Assembly: GCF_900129425.1 (NCBI RefSeq)
Contig: NZ_LT670817.1
Span: 4,588,001-4,652,000, forward strand
Source of the DNA: Bradyrhizobium erythrophlei
Lineage (GTDB): Bacteria; Pseudomonadota; Alphaproteobacteria; Rhizobiales; Xanthobacteraceae
DNA: 64,000 nt
Direction: 5' to 3'
Part shown: piece by piece, positions 15,608-24,316 of the stretch
Layout: each line of letters begins with the position of its first letter
How positions within the stretch are numbered: the stretch's first letter is position 1
Position numbers and translations under genes: made by a program
The notes under the pieces: generated by a model
What the model saw: the letters and a program-made list of their open reading frames with translations, nothing else
Databases searched by the model: none
What the model was told of the DNA's origin: nothing

Positions 15608-16801
15608 TCAACTCGCTCGCCGCGACTTTCGCAACGCCGCCAGCACGATATCGGCCGCCCGCACGCCGGGTGGCTGGCTGCCTGTCGACATGATCTTGTC
15701 GATCCCGGCAAAAGCATCGAGCTGCCGGCGCCGTGAGGGAGAATCGTTGAGCACGTCGCGCAGCGCTTGCGATAGTTTCTCCGGCGAGCAATCTCGCTGC
15801 AGGAATTCCGGAATGACGTTTTCACCGACCACCAGATTAGCCAGGATGACCGACTTCACCTTGATCGCGCGCAACAGGACCCACGCCTCGATGGCTCCGG
15901 TCCGGTAGGCGGTAACCATCGGCACGCCTGCGAGTGCCAGTTCGAGCGTCACGGTGCCCGACTTCGCAAGCGCGGCGCGGGCGATCCGGAACGCCGCCCG
16001 CTTTTCCTGCTCGCCGATCACTATTCGTGGCTGCACCGGCCAGCTTTTAATGCCCTCCCGGACCGCTTCCAGCAAATGCGGCATGGTGGGCAGGACTAAT
16101 TCGAACGACATGCCCTCGGCCTGCAGCCGGCCCAGCGTCTCGCCGAAGACCGCCATATGGTGCCTGATTTCGCTGCGCCGGCTTCCCGGCAGCACCAGAA
16201 GCACTGGCGGCGGCTCGTCCCTTCGCTTTTGCTCGTCGACGCCGGGCCGCAGCACGCCGACCTGCCCGGTCAGGGGATGACCGACATAGCTGCAGGGCGG
16301 ACCGCGCAGCCTGCGATACTCCTCCGGTTCGAACGGCAGCAAGGCGAGTACATGGTCGACATAGCCGAGCATGGCGCGCGCCCGGCCGGGCCGCCACGCC
16401 CAGACCGAGGGGGAGACGTAGTCGACGATCGGTATCGAGGGATCGCGGGCCCGAACCCGTCTTGCCACCCGATGGGTAAAATCGGGGCTGTCGATGATCA
16501 CGAGAATGTCGGGCGAGGCCGCTGTCACCGCTTCCGCGGTTTCGCGGATCAACCGCAGGATCTTCGGCAACTGCTTTACGACTGCTGCCAGTCCCATGAT
16601 CGACAATTTTTCGATCGGAAACAGCGACGCCAGCCCTTCGCGCGCCATCTGCTGGCCGCCGACACCTTCAAACCGGACCGCGCCGCCGAGACGCTGGCGC
16701 AAGACCTTCATCAGGTTGGCGCCGAGCCGATCGCCGGATTCCTCCGTCGCGATCAGGAATATCTTGCGCGCGACGTCGTTGGTTGTTCGCGCCGGTATCA
16801 C
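15608..16801 (-). CDS. lpxB: Lipid-A-disaccharide synthase
   Basis: This 397-residue GT-B glycosyltransferase condenses UDP-2,3-diacylglucosamine with lipid X (2,3-diacylglucosamine-1-phosphate) at the inner membrane. The GTG start at 16801 overlaps the lpxI stop (GTGA) and is the only sensible start before IFLIATEESGDRLGANLMK. Later family blocks are present: YVSPSVWAWRPGRA, LPGSRRSEIRHH, and the C-terminal SGTVTLELALAGVPMVTAYR. It ends the long envelope gene cluster and is coupled to lpxI, which makes one of its substrates. Confidence 0.93.
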   Translation of the reverse strand: MIPARTTNDVARKIFLIATEESGDRLGANLMKVLRQRLGGAVRFEGVGGQQMAREGLASLFPIEKLSIMGLAAVVKQLPKILRLIRETAEAVTAASPDILVIIDSPDFTHRVARRVRARDPSIPIVDYVSPSVWAWRPGRARAMLGYVDHVLALLPFEPEEYRRLRGPPCSYVGHPLTGQVGVLRPGVDEQKRRDEPPPVLLVLPGSRRSEIRHHMAVFGETLGRLQAEGMSFELVLPTMPHLLEAVREGIKSWPVQPRIVIGEQEKRAAFRIARAALAKSGTVTLELALAGVPMVTAYRTGAIEAWVLLRAIKVKSVILANLVVGENVIPEFLQRDCSPEKLSQALRDVLNDSPSRRRQLDAFAGIDKIMSTGSQPPGVRAADIVLAALRKSRRAS

Positions 16802-17655
16802 GCGGGCAAACCGATCACGAAAAGGCCGGCTGCGTCCGCCGCCTCGATCATGATTTGGGGCTCGACCACAATGGTGTTGCCGGCGACGATCGCAATCCCG
16901 GCAAGCTTCGCCGCCGCCGCGCCCTCGATGGTTCGCGGCCCCATGGTTGGAAGATCGAACCGCAGATCCTGCCCGCTCTTGGGCGCCTTCACCAGCGCGC
17001 CGCGCGCGGCGCCGGCCCGGATGCGGCCCTCCACGCGCAGCCGCGCCACTCGCGCCAGCAAGCCGTCGGTGCCTTCGATGTCCTCTACCCCGACCACGTG
17101 ACCGTCGATCACGACGGTCGCCTGACCGATGTCGAACGGACTGAGCGCGCGCAGGACGTCGCGTCCTTTGGCGATGTCAGCGGCGGCAGCTTCGTCGGGC
17201 GCGGCACGGGTGAGACATCCCTCGGGCATCAGCAGATCCGGGGCGACATCCCTGATCCCGACCATCCGAAAACCGTCCTGTTCGAAAATGCGGCCGATTC
17301 CGGACAGCAAATGATCGTCGCCGCCGCGGAAAGCCGCCCACACCCGGCCCAGGACGCGAAGCGTGCCCCAATCCAAGCGAATCTCCGATAGCGCCGGGCG
17401 GACCAGCGTGCCGATGAAAACCAGGTCGCGGCAGTTTTCTGCGCGAAACAGCTTCACAGCCTTGCCGATCTGGCCGACCGAAATCCAGTGATGACGAAAG
17501 CGTTCCACCCTGACCGGATCGCAGGCGCCTTTCAGCGCAAAAAGAACCGGGTTGATGCCGCGCGCGATCAGGGAGTCCGCGACCGCAAATGGCATGACGC
17601 CGCCTGCCGCGATCAGGCCGACCGGTGATGAAATCTCCAAAGCCGCCGATGTCAT
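16798..17655 (-). CDS. lpxI: UDP-2,3-diacylglucosamine pyrophosphatase LpxI
   Basis: A 285-residue protein of the DUF1009 family, which replaces LpxH in most alphaproteobacteria. It hydrolyses UDP-2,3-diacylglucosamine to lipid X and UMP. The start MTSAALEISSPVGLIAAGGV (17655) is preferred over an ATG 13 codons upstream that would overlap lpxA by 20 bp. The N-terminal Rossmann-like GLIAAGGVMPFAVAD and C-terminal KSGQDLRFDLPTMGPRTIEG segments are characteristic. No LpxH-type metallophosphoesterase motif is present. It lies between lpxA and lpxB, as is typical. Confidence 0.9.
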   Translation of the reverse strand: MTSAALEISSPVGLIAAGGVMPFAVADSLIARGINPVLFALKGACDPVRVERFRHHWISVGQIGKAVKLFRAENCRDLVFIGTLVRPALSEIRLDWGTLRVLGRVWAAFRGGDDHLLSGIGRIFEQDGFRMVGIRDVAPDLLMPEGCLTRAAPDEAAAADIAKGRDVLRALSPFDIGQATVVIDGHVVGVEDIEGTDGLLARVARLRVEGRIRAGAARGALVKAPKSGQDLRFDLPTMGPRTIEGAAAAKLAGIAIVAGNTIVVEPQIMIEAADAAGLFVIGLPA

Positions 17656-17674
17656 GGCTCCGGCGACCCCATCA

Positions 17675-18478
17675 TCATGACCGGTCGCCGTCATCAGCCG
17701 GAAGGCACAGCGAGCGATGTTTGCCGTCGCCGATAAAGGTCAGGATTTCCGCGATTGCGGCATCCTCCGCTGCCAGGGGCTGCACCATGCTCAGCCGTTC
17801 GGCAAAAATGCCGGGGCCGTGAAACAGTTTTTGATAGAATGACCGCACCGCGGCGAGCCGTTCGCGCGTGAACCTGCGGCGCTTCATGCCGATGATGTTG
17901 AGGCCCGCGAGGCTGGCATACTGGCCGTTGACGATGCCGAATGGAATCACGTCGCTGCGCACGCCACAGACGCCGCCGACCATCACCTGCGGCCCGATTC
18001 GCGTGAACTGGTGCACAGCGGACAGTCCGCCGATAAAGACAAAATCGCCGATCTCACAATGGCCGCCCAGCGTCGCCGAGGTCGCGAAGATCACATCGTT
18101 GCCGACCTGGCAATCATGGCCGACGTGGCTGCAGTTCATGAAGTAGCCGCGATCGCCGACGCGGGTAACGCCGCCGCCGGCCACGGTGCCGGCATTCATC
18201 GTCACCGATTCTCGGATAGTGCAGCCCTGCCCGATCTCGAGCCGAGTGAGTTCGCCGCGATAGCTCAGGGATTGTGGCGGCGTGCCGAGCGAAACGAAGG
18301 GATAGATGGTGCAGCCGGCGCCGATCGTGGTCTGCGCCGTGATGTGGACGTGGGCGATCAGCCTGCAGTTCGCACCGATCACGACATGGGGACCGATGAT
18401 GCAGTAGGGGCCAATGAAGGTGCCCTCACCGATCACAGCGCCGTCTTCAATCCGCGCGGTGGGATCGATCGTGCTCAT
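17675..18478 (-). CDS. lpxA: UDP-N-acetylglucosamine O-acyltransferase
   Basis: This 267-residue left-handed beta-helix enzyme takes the first step of lipid A synthesis, adding a 3-hydroxyacyl chain from ACP to UDP-GlcNAc. Hexapeptide repeats run from the N-terminus (DGAVIGEGTFIGPYCIIGPH) to about residue 190. Catalytic His lies in the MNCSHVGHDCQVG segment, with the C-terminal helical domain after GLNIIGMKRRRF. The length is normal. Downstream it abuts lpxI, while upstream a 241-bp gap separates it from fabZ. Confidence 0.93.
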   Translation of the reverse strand: MSTIDPTARIEDGAVIGEGTFIGPYCIIGPHVVIGANCRLIAHVHITAQTTIGAGCTIYPFVSLGTPPQSLSYRGELTRLEIGQGCTIRESVTMNAGTVAGGGVTRVGDRGYFMNCSHVGHDCQVGNDVIFATSATLGGHCEIGDFVFIGGLSAVHQFTRIGPQVMVGGVCGVRSDVIPFGIVNGQYASLAGLNIIGMKRRRFTRERLAAVRSFYQKLFHGPGIFAERLSMVQPLAAEDAAIAEILTFIGDGKHRSLCLPADDGDRS

Positions 18479-18719
18479 CGAAGGGTCCGGTACCAGCTCA
18501 TATCGCCGTTTAGATGCTCGAGTTTTCCGGTGGTTACCGCGACATGCCGGAACTGTCTAGTGACGTATGGTTACGCCCTGTTTCGGCAGCTTCGGGCCTC
18601 GACAACCCGGGCGCCGCCTGGAGGCGGCACAGCGCTAATGCCTGAGGGCCTGAACCAGGGTCGGAAGCAGCCAAGCCGCCAAACGCATGCCCCAGTCGCC
18701 GGGCGCTGTAGATCCCTCA
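18479..18719. other. Spacer between fabZ and lpxA with hairpins and an SRP-like motif
   Basis: This 241-bp gap interrupts an otherwise tight cluster. On the plus strand it holds a strong GCCGCC-TGGA-GGCGGC hairpin (18613-18628). It also holds CAGCGC (18630-18635) that can pair with GCGCTG (18703-18708), and between them GGAAGCAGCCAAG (18663-18675), identical to the core of E. coli 4.5S RNA. The bases needed for the full SRP domain IV are not present. On the minus strand a 17-codon peptide could be read. A structured RNA is possible but not established. Confidence 0.3.
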
Positions 18720-19178
18720 TCAATCGGTCAGCATGGCGCCAACGTCGGCCTCGGCGACCGTTTGGCCGTTGACGATAGCGTCGCCGTGAAACCACCACAT
18801 GGTCTTGCGCCGGCCGATGCGGCGCATGTGATACTCGACGGTGTCGCCGGGCATCACAGGCTTGCGGAACTTGCACTTGTCGATGGTAAGAAAATACACC
18901 GCACGCGGCCTCTCGGTGCCTTCGACCGACTTGATACCGATCACGCCGGCGGTCTGCGCCATCGCCTCGATCATCATGACCCCGGGATAGACCGGACGCT
19001 CCGGAAAATGTCCGAGAAACGGCGGCTCGTTGTAGGTGACGTTCTTGATACCGGTGCCCGAGTAATCGGTCCGGATATTGATCACCCGATCAATCAGCAG
19101 CATGGGATAGCGGTGCGGGAGCGTCTTGAGGATCTCATTGATATCCACAAGCGCGAATCTGATCGCTGCCTCCTCCAT
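18720..19178 (-). CDS. fabZ: 3-hydroxyacyl-[ACP] dehydratase FabZ
   Basis: This 152-residue hot-dog-fold dehydratase removes water from beta-hydroxyacyl-ACP in fatty acid elongation, competing with LpxA for the same substrate pool. The start MEEAAIRFALVDINEILKTL (ATG 19178) shares one base with the lpxD stop (TGATG); longer frames are read-through of lpxD. Catalytic His in LPHRYPMLLIDRV and Glu in PVYPGVMMIEAMAQ are both seen. Clustering with lpxD and lpxA is the standard arrangement. Confidence 0.93.
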   Translation of the reverse strand: MEEAAIRFALVDINEILKTLPHRYPMLLIDRVINIRTDYSGTGIKNVTYNEPPFLGHFPERPVYPGVMMIEAMAQTAGVIGIKSVEGTERPRAVYFLTIDKCKFRKPVMPGDTVEYHMRRIGRRKTMWWFHGDAIVNGQTVAEADVGAMLTD

Positions 19179-20245
19179 CAATCGCGCCCCTCGCCCTTGG
19201 GATCGATCTTGCTGTCGCGGACCAGACGCTCCACCGCAAGAATCTCCCGGAACCACTGTTTGGTCGGCTTTGCAAAGTGACCGCCCCACCGTCCATTGGC
19301 CGGAATGTCATCCTTGACGGCGCTCATCGCCGTAACCTGGGCACCGTCGCCGATATGAAGGTGGTTGTTGATACCCACCTTGGCCCCCAGCGCCACATTG
19401 TCGCCAATCGTCAGGCTGCCCGCTAACCCGATCTGGGCGGCCAGCAGGCAATGCCTGCCGATCGTCACATTGTGACCGATCTGGACCTGATTGTCGATTT
19501 TCGTGCCCTCGCCGATGACGGTATCGCGCAGACTGCCGCGATCGATGGTCGTCCCGGCGCCGATCTCGACGTCGTTCTGGATCAGGACGCGACCGGTTTG
19601 CGGCACCTTCAAATGGCCATCCGGCCCGAAGAAAACGAAGCCATAGCCATCCTGTCCGATGCTGCAGCCGGGATGAATCAGCACGTTGTTGCCAATAAGC
19701 GCGAACTGAATGGAGGACCGCGCGCCGACGTCGCATTCCCTGCCAATCCTGACATTGGCGCCGATCACGGCACCCGCGCCGATCACGGTCCCGGCGCCGA
19801 TTTCGACGTTCGGTCCGATCACGGCAAGCGGATCGACAATTACCCCATCCTCCAGATGCGCCGTGGCATCGATGATGGCTGATGGCGCGATGCCGGCGGT
19901 ACCGAACCAGGATTGCGGTCGAAGCGCATCGCCATGCAGTTCGCGCGCGATTTTCACGAATTCGCGGAATGGATGGGCCGCACGCAAAACCGCCACGTGG
20001 GCGGGGACATCGGCTTCGAAGCGCGCATTGACCAGACACGCCCCCGCCTTCGTCGAAGCAAGCTGGTCGGCATATTTCAGGTTGTCGAAAAACGTCAGAT
20101 GCATCGGACCGGCTTCGTCGAGCGAAGCCAGGCCCTTGACCTGTTGGGTTCCCCGCGACGCATCGACCAAATGCGCAGTCGTCAACGCGGCGATATCGGC
20201 CAGCGTCGACGAAGGCGGTTGTTTGAAGAATGTCGGCTGCGCCAT
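19178..20245 (-). CDS. lpxD: UDP-3-O-acylglucosamine N-acyltransferase
   Basis: This 355-residue trimeric left-handed beta-helix acyltransferase adds the N-linked 3-hydroxyacyl chain in lipid A synthesis. Start MAQPTFFKQPPSSTLADIAA; frames reaching further upstream cross the hairpin region and repeat. The N-terminal uridine-binding domain is followed by hexapeptide repeats (GAGTVIGAGAVIGANVRIGR), catalytic His in NQVQIGHNVTIGRH, and a C-terminal helix. It is coupled to fabZ. Alternative hairpins lie 29-64 bp upstream of the start. Confidence 0.93.
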   Translation of the reverse strand: MAQPTFFKQPPSSTLADIAALTTAHLVDASRGTQQVKGLASLDEAGPMHLTFFDNLKYADQLASTKAGACLVNARFEADVPAHVAVLRAAHPFREFVKIARELHGDALRPQSWFGTAGIAPSAIIDATAHLEDGVIVDPLAVIGPNVEIGAGTVIGAGAVIGANVRIGRECDVGARSSIQFALIGNNVLIHPGCSIGQDGYGFVFFGPDGHLKVPQTGRVLIQNDVEIGAGTTIDRGSLRDTVIGEGTKIDNQVQIGHNVTIGRHCLLAAQIGLAGSLTIGDNVALGAKVGINNHLHIGDGAQVTAMSAVKDDIPANGRWGGHFAKPTKQWFREILAVERLVRDSKIDPKGEGRD

Positions 20246-20273
20246 TCCACCCGTCGCGGTCCGGCCGTTGATT

Positions 20274-20309
20274 GAACCGAAGCTTCGGTTCTGAAAAATC
20301 AGAACCGAA
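20274..20309 (-). promoter_or_regulatory. Mutually exclusive hairpins upstream of lpxD
   Basis: The arm GAACCGAA occurs at 20274-20281, its complement TTCGGTTC at 20284-20291, and AGAACCGAA at 20301-20309. The middle arm can pair either with the left one (an 18-bp perfect palindrome, 20274-20291) or with the right one (an 11-bp stem with AAAA loop, 20284-20309). It lies in the bamA-lpxD gap, 29-64 bp before the lpxD start. The layout is that of an attenuator-like switch, but no T tract marks a terminator. Function is inferred. Confidence 0.45.
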
Positions 20310-20323
20310 CTCTCTCTTTGTTT

Positions 20324-20372
20324 GGACGCGTTTTCTGCACGCGAACCGGTAGCCACTTTGCTCGAAAATTCT
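20324..20372 (+). repeat. Interspersed rhizobial repeat, copy 1 (GACGCGTTTTC..CGAAAA)
   Basis: The sequence starts GACGCGTTTTCTGCACGCGA and goes on to an AACCGGT centre and CGAAAATTCT. It matches the copy at 53678-53725 over most of its length. GCGTTTTC and CGAAAA flank partial dyad symmetry. It sits in the 127-bp gap between bamA and lpxD. I recall this as a frequent intergenic element in Bradyrhizobium genomes; that statement is from memory. Confidence 0.55.
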
Positions 20373-22949
20373 TTAGAACGATGTCCCGCCGCCAAACTTG
20401 AACTGCTGCACGATGTCGAACCGACCCTTGGTAAGCGGAATGGCGTAATCGAAGCGCAGCGGTCCGAACGGCGACGCCCAGATCAGGCCCACGCCGACGG
20501 AGGTGCGGACCGTATTGCCGCTGTCGAAGACCAATCCCGTGCAGGTGCCCGGCGACGGCGGACTCGTCGTCGGCCTGATACAGTTGGAATTGGACGGCGT
20601 GGTGAGTTCGCCTGTGGCTGCCCAAGTCGTCGGCCCCTGGTAATCATACAGGCCGCCGGCGTCGGCATAGACGGCGCCCTTCAAGCCCACTTCCTTCGGC
20701 AGGAACCAGAACGGCATCTGCAACTCGTACGACGCGCCCCAATATTTGGTACCACCGAGCGCGTCCATCGTCCCATAGGGGTTGATATCACGCGGGCCGA
20801 TGCCGTTGGGGGCGAAGCCCCGGACGAGGTTCGGGCCCATCTGGAACTGATCGAGCATGCGCAGTTCACTGTTGCCGACCTTGTTGAGAATGCCGCCCTG
20901 GATGTGGATCAGCCCGACGATATCGGCGACCAGCGGCGCGTAGTACTTGCCGTCGACCGCGCTCTTCAGATAGCTGACGTCGCCGCCGACGCCGGCGAAG
21001 TCCTGCTTGAAATCGATGAGCAGACCGTCAGTCGGATTCTTGTTGTTGTCGAGCGTGTTGTAGTCCAGCGAATAACCGATCGATGACGTCAGCGCAGCGC
21101 CGCTGGCGAGTTCCTTGCGCACCGGCAGTGATGCTTCGCCATCGCTGTAGCACCAGAGACCAGTGCCTGAGGCGTCGGTGGCGGTTTGGCCCCCTGCTGT
21201 TGCAGTGCCGCCCGGAGGAAATCCGTTCAAGTTCGCAAAAGCCGGCGACGGATTGAAGGCCAGCAAGCCGTTTGACGGGTTGTTGTTACAATTCGCGAGA
21301 TTGCCGGGCAGCGAGATCTGTTGCTCGTAGATCGAATAGCGAAGCTGCAAGGACAGATCTTCGCGCAAGGCGAAACCGAGCCGCGGACTGAAGCCGATCG
21401 TCTTGGTGCCGTACGAAATAAAGCTGTTGGGGAGCTGCTCGCGGTAGAACGCGTCAAGACCAAGCGCGACCCGGTAGTCGAGCAAATAAGGATCGACATA
21501 CGACAGCGACAGGCCGCGCGCGAATTCGCCGTACGTTACCGACGCCTTCGCAAACAGGCCGCGGCCGAGGAAGTTGCGCTCGGAAATGCTGACCTCGGCA
21601 AGCGGACCGTCGGTGGTCGAATAGCCGCCCGATACCGAGAAGTCGCCGGTGGATTTCTCCTCGAGATCGACCACGAGAATCACACGATCGCTCGATGAAC
21701 CGGGCTCGGTCGTGACCTTCACGCTCTTGAAGAAATCAAGGTTCTTGAGGCGCCGCTCGGCGCGGTCGACCAGCGCGCGGTTGTACGCATCGCCCTCGGA
21801 AATATCGAATTCGCGGCGGATCACATAGTCGCGGGTGCGGGTATTGCCGCGCACGTTGATGCGCTCGATATAGGTCCGCGGGCCTTCGTCGATGGCAAAG
21901 ACGATGGAAACGGTGTGGGCCTCGAAATTGCGATCGCCACGCGGCCGCACGACGGCAAAGGCATAGCCCCGCCGCGAGGCCTCGATCTGCATTTCCTCCA
22001 CCGTCTTCTCCAGCGCCTCGGCGTTGTAGAGCGACCCGACGCTGACGCGCGAGAAGCTGCGGAGAGCGTTTCCGTCAAGGGTGGGTATGCTGGATTCGAT
22101 ATTCACCGACGCGACGCGATACTGCTGGCCCTCCTCGATCTTGAAGGTCACCAGGAAGCCCTTGCGCGCCGGATCGTATTCCGTCAGCGCGGCCACCACC
22201 TGCACGTCCGCAAAACCGTGCTTCAAATAAAAGCGGCGAATCAGGTCGCGATCGGCTTCGACCCGGTCCGGATCATAGACGTCACCGCCGCCGAGGAAAC
22301 TCAGCAGGTTTGACTCATGGGTCTTGATGATGTCCTTGAGCCGATACGACGAATAAGCGTTGTTGCCGATGAACTCGACCGACTTGACGCCGGTTTTCTG
22401 GCCCTCGACGATCGTGAAAATCAGATCGACGCGATTGTTCGGCTGCTCGATGATTTCGGGAGTGACGCTCACGTCGTAGCGGCCGGAGTGGCGGTAGACC
22501 TCGGCGATGCGCTGGGCGTCGGACTGGACCATGGGACGCGACAGCGTACCCCGCGGCTTGGATTGGATTTCGGCCGTAAGCTGTTCGTCCTTGATCTTCT
22601 TGTTGCCCTCGAAGGCAATGCGGCCGATCACCGGGTTTTCGATCACCGTCACCAGCAGGTGACCGCCGGTCTGGCTGATCTTGACGTCCTGGAACAGGCC
22701 GGTCTCGATCAGCGCCTTCAGGCCATCGTCGATTTCGGCCTGATCCAGCCGCCCGCTGGGACTCGCCTTGAAATACGACCGGATGGTTTCGACCTCGACG
22801 CGCCGGTTGCCCGCGACCTCGATCGTGGCGACGGACTGGGCGACGGCAGGCGACGATAGCAGCATGACAGTCAGCGTGCCCGCGACCGGCAGGGCGCACA
22901 TCACCAGGGCGGCCAAAAAGCCTCCCCGAACTCGCATTCCAACGTTCAT
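20373..22949 (-). CDS. bamA: Outer-membrane protein assembly factor BamA
   Basis: An approximately 858-residue Omp85 protein that inserts beta-barrel proteins into the outer membrane. The ATG 22949 (MNVGMRVRGG) is preferred over an upstream TTG. It has a signal peptide ending SSPAVA, five POTRA domains (about 40-430; the first begins SVATIEVAGNRRVEVETIRS) and a 16-strand barrel. The barrel has the conserved VRGF (LVRGFAPNGIGPRD) and a C-terminal aromatic residue (FKFGGGTSF). The order rseP-bamA-lpxD is the standard proteobacterial envelope-assembly context. Confidence 0.95.
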   Translation of the reverse strand: MNVGMRVRGGFLAALVMCALPVAGTLTVMLLSSPAVAQSVATIEVAGNRRVEVETIRSYFKASPSGRLDQAEIDDGLKALIETGLFQDVKISQTGGHLLVTVIENPVIGRIAFEGNKKIKDEQLTAEIQSKPRGTLSRPMVQSDAQRIAEVYRHSGRYDVSVTPEIIEQPNNRVDLIFTIVEGQKTGVKSVEFIGNNAYSSYRLKDIIKTHESNLLSFLGGGDVYDPDRVEADRDLIRRFYLKHGFADVQVVAALTEYDPARKGFLVTFKIEEGQQYRVASVNIESSIPTLDGNALRSFSRVSVGSLYNAEALEKTVEEMQIEASRRGYAFAVVRPRGDRNFEAHTVSIVFAIDEGPRTYIERINVRGNTRTRDYVIRREFDISEGDAYNRALVDRAERRLKNLDFFKSVKVTTEPGSSSDRVILVVDLEEKSTGDFSVSGGYSTTDGPLAEVSISERNFLGRGLFAKASVTYGEFARGLSLSYVDPYLLDYRVALGLDAFYREQLPNSFISYGTKTIGFSPRLGFALREDLSLQLRYSIYEQQISLPGNLANCNNNPSNGLLAFNPSPAFANLNGFPPGGTATAGGQTATDASGTGLWCYSDGEASLPVRKELASGAALTSSIGYSLDYNTLDNNKNPTDGLLIDFKQDFAGVGGDVSYLKSAVDGKYYAPLVADIVGLIHIQGGILNKVGNSELRMLDQFQMGPNLVRGFAPNGIGPRDINPYGTMDALGGTKYWGASYELQMPFWFLPKEVGLKGAVYADAGGLYDYQGPTTWAATGELTTPSNSNCIRPTTSPPSPGTCTGLVFDSGNTVRTSVGVGLIWASPFGPLRFDYAIPLTKGRFDIVQQFKFGGGTSF

Positions 22950-23121
22950 GCGCAAGACGCCCTTGTCATTCCAATGCCGGCCCGCACCCCACGGATCGAC
23001 AGATTCCCATTAGTTGCCCTGCTTGTAGCCAATTTTGCCGGGGCGGCAAACGTCCGAGTGCAGTGCAATTTCATTTTCATTCCAAGACGTTGCCTATCGG
23101 CCACGTCACAAAAAAGCCGCT

Positions 23122-24273
23122 TCACGATGCCGCGAGGTGGAGGATGTCATTGTAGGTCGCAAACACCATCAACATCAGCACCAGCCCCAGCCCGATTCGG
23201 AACCCCATCTCCATCGCCCGGTCCGACAGGGGACGTCCGCGCACGGCCTCGATCGCATAGAACAAAAGATGACCGCCATCGAGCAGCGGCACCGGAAAAA
23301 GGTTCAACAAGCCGATCGATATCGAGAGAACCGCGGCGAGATGCACCAGTGCGGCAAGACCGATGGTGGCGACCTGACCTGAAATCTGTGCGATTCGGAG
23401 CGGGCCACCGACCTGGTCGGCCGCTTCACGCCCGGTAAAGACGCCACCGATATAGGCCAGCGTGCGGTCAACCACGAACCAGGTTTCCTTGACGCCAAGC
23501 CAGAGCGCTGTCGCTGGGTTTACTCGCTCGGTCGTTACATCGCCGGCTACGGTCTTGCGGGTAATGCCTAGCACGCCAAGCTTGTGGACATTGCCAAACG
23601 GGTCTTTGACTTCCCTGAGTTCCGGCGTGCCGCGCAATTGCAGCGAAGAATCGCCGCGCTTGACGGTGAACACCAGTTGCTCGCCGGCGCGAATGCCAAC
23701 GATCCGCTGCATATCGGAGAAGCTTTCGATCTTGCTGCCATCGATCGCGGTCACCACGTCGCCGACCTGAAAGCCAGCTGCCGCTGCGGCACTCCCCGCC
23801 TCTACCTGATCGACGCGCGCCGTCGTGCTTGGTTTGCCGAAAAAGGTGAACAGGCAAGTAAAGATCACGATCGCCAAAATGAAATTGGCGATTGGGCCAG
23901 CGGCGACAATCGCCGCCCGTGGTCCGACTTTCTTGTGGTGGAAACTGCCCGCACGCTCTTCTTCAGTCATGCCGGCGAGGGTTTCGGACGATGGCGTCGA
24001 GGCCTCGCTGTCGTCGCCGAAAAACTTGACGTAGCCGCCGAGCGGGACGGCCGAAATCTTCCATCGTGTGCCATGTCGGTCGTTGAAACCGACCAGTTCC
24101 GGCCCGAAGCCGAGCGAAAAAGTTAACACCTTCACGCCGGCCCAGCGGGCAACCAGGAAGTGGCCGAGCTCGTGGAAGAAAACAACGATGGTGAGCACGA
24201 ACAGGAAGGGAATGATGTAGCCGACGAAGCCATGGCTCAACGTATTGAAACTATGAACAAAAAACTCGGACAT
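23122..24273 (-). CDS. rseP: Site-2 protease RseP (zinc metalloprotease)
   Basis: A 383-residue inner-membrane protease that cuts anti-sigma factors and leftover signal peptides within the membrane. Start MSEFFVHSFNTLSHGFVGYI (24273). The zinc site HExxH is in VFFHELGHFLVARW in the first helix. A periplasmic PDZ region follows (AGFQVGDVVTAIDGSKIESF), and the second active-site motif is NLFPVPLLDGGHLLF near the C-terminus with the third metal ligand Asp. It lies between dxr and bamA, so envelope-stress signalling and barrel assembly are co-encoded. Confidence 0.94.
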   Translation of the reverse strand: MSEFFVHSFNTLSHGFVGYIIPFLFVLTIVVFFHELGHFLVARWAGVKVLTFSLGFGPELVGFNDRHGTRWKISAVPLGGYVKFFGDDSEASTPSSETLAGMTEEERAGSFHHKKVGPRAAIVAAGPIANFILAIVIFTCLFTFFGKPSTTARVDQVEAGSAAAAAGFQVGDVVTAIDGSKIESFSDMQRIVGIRAGEQLVFTVKRGDSSLQLRGTPELREVKDPFGNVHKLGVLGITRKTVAGDVTTERVNPATALWLGVKETWFVVDRTLAYIGGVFTGREAADQVGGPLRIAQISGQVATIGLAALVHLAAVLSISIGLLNLFPVPLLDGGHLLFYAIEAVRGRPLSDRAMEMGFRIGLGLVLMLMVFATYNDILHLAAS

Positions 24274-24316
24274 CCATTTTCCCTCAACCAGGGCCGCAGG
24301 CCCTGTCCCCAACCAT

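Noticed and set aside
18571..18876. 101-codon minus-strand frame crossing the fabZ end and the spacer
   Set aside because: It is out of frame with fabZ and mostly overlaps it; the Arg/His-rich product looks like shadow translation.
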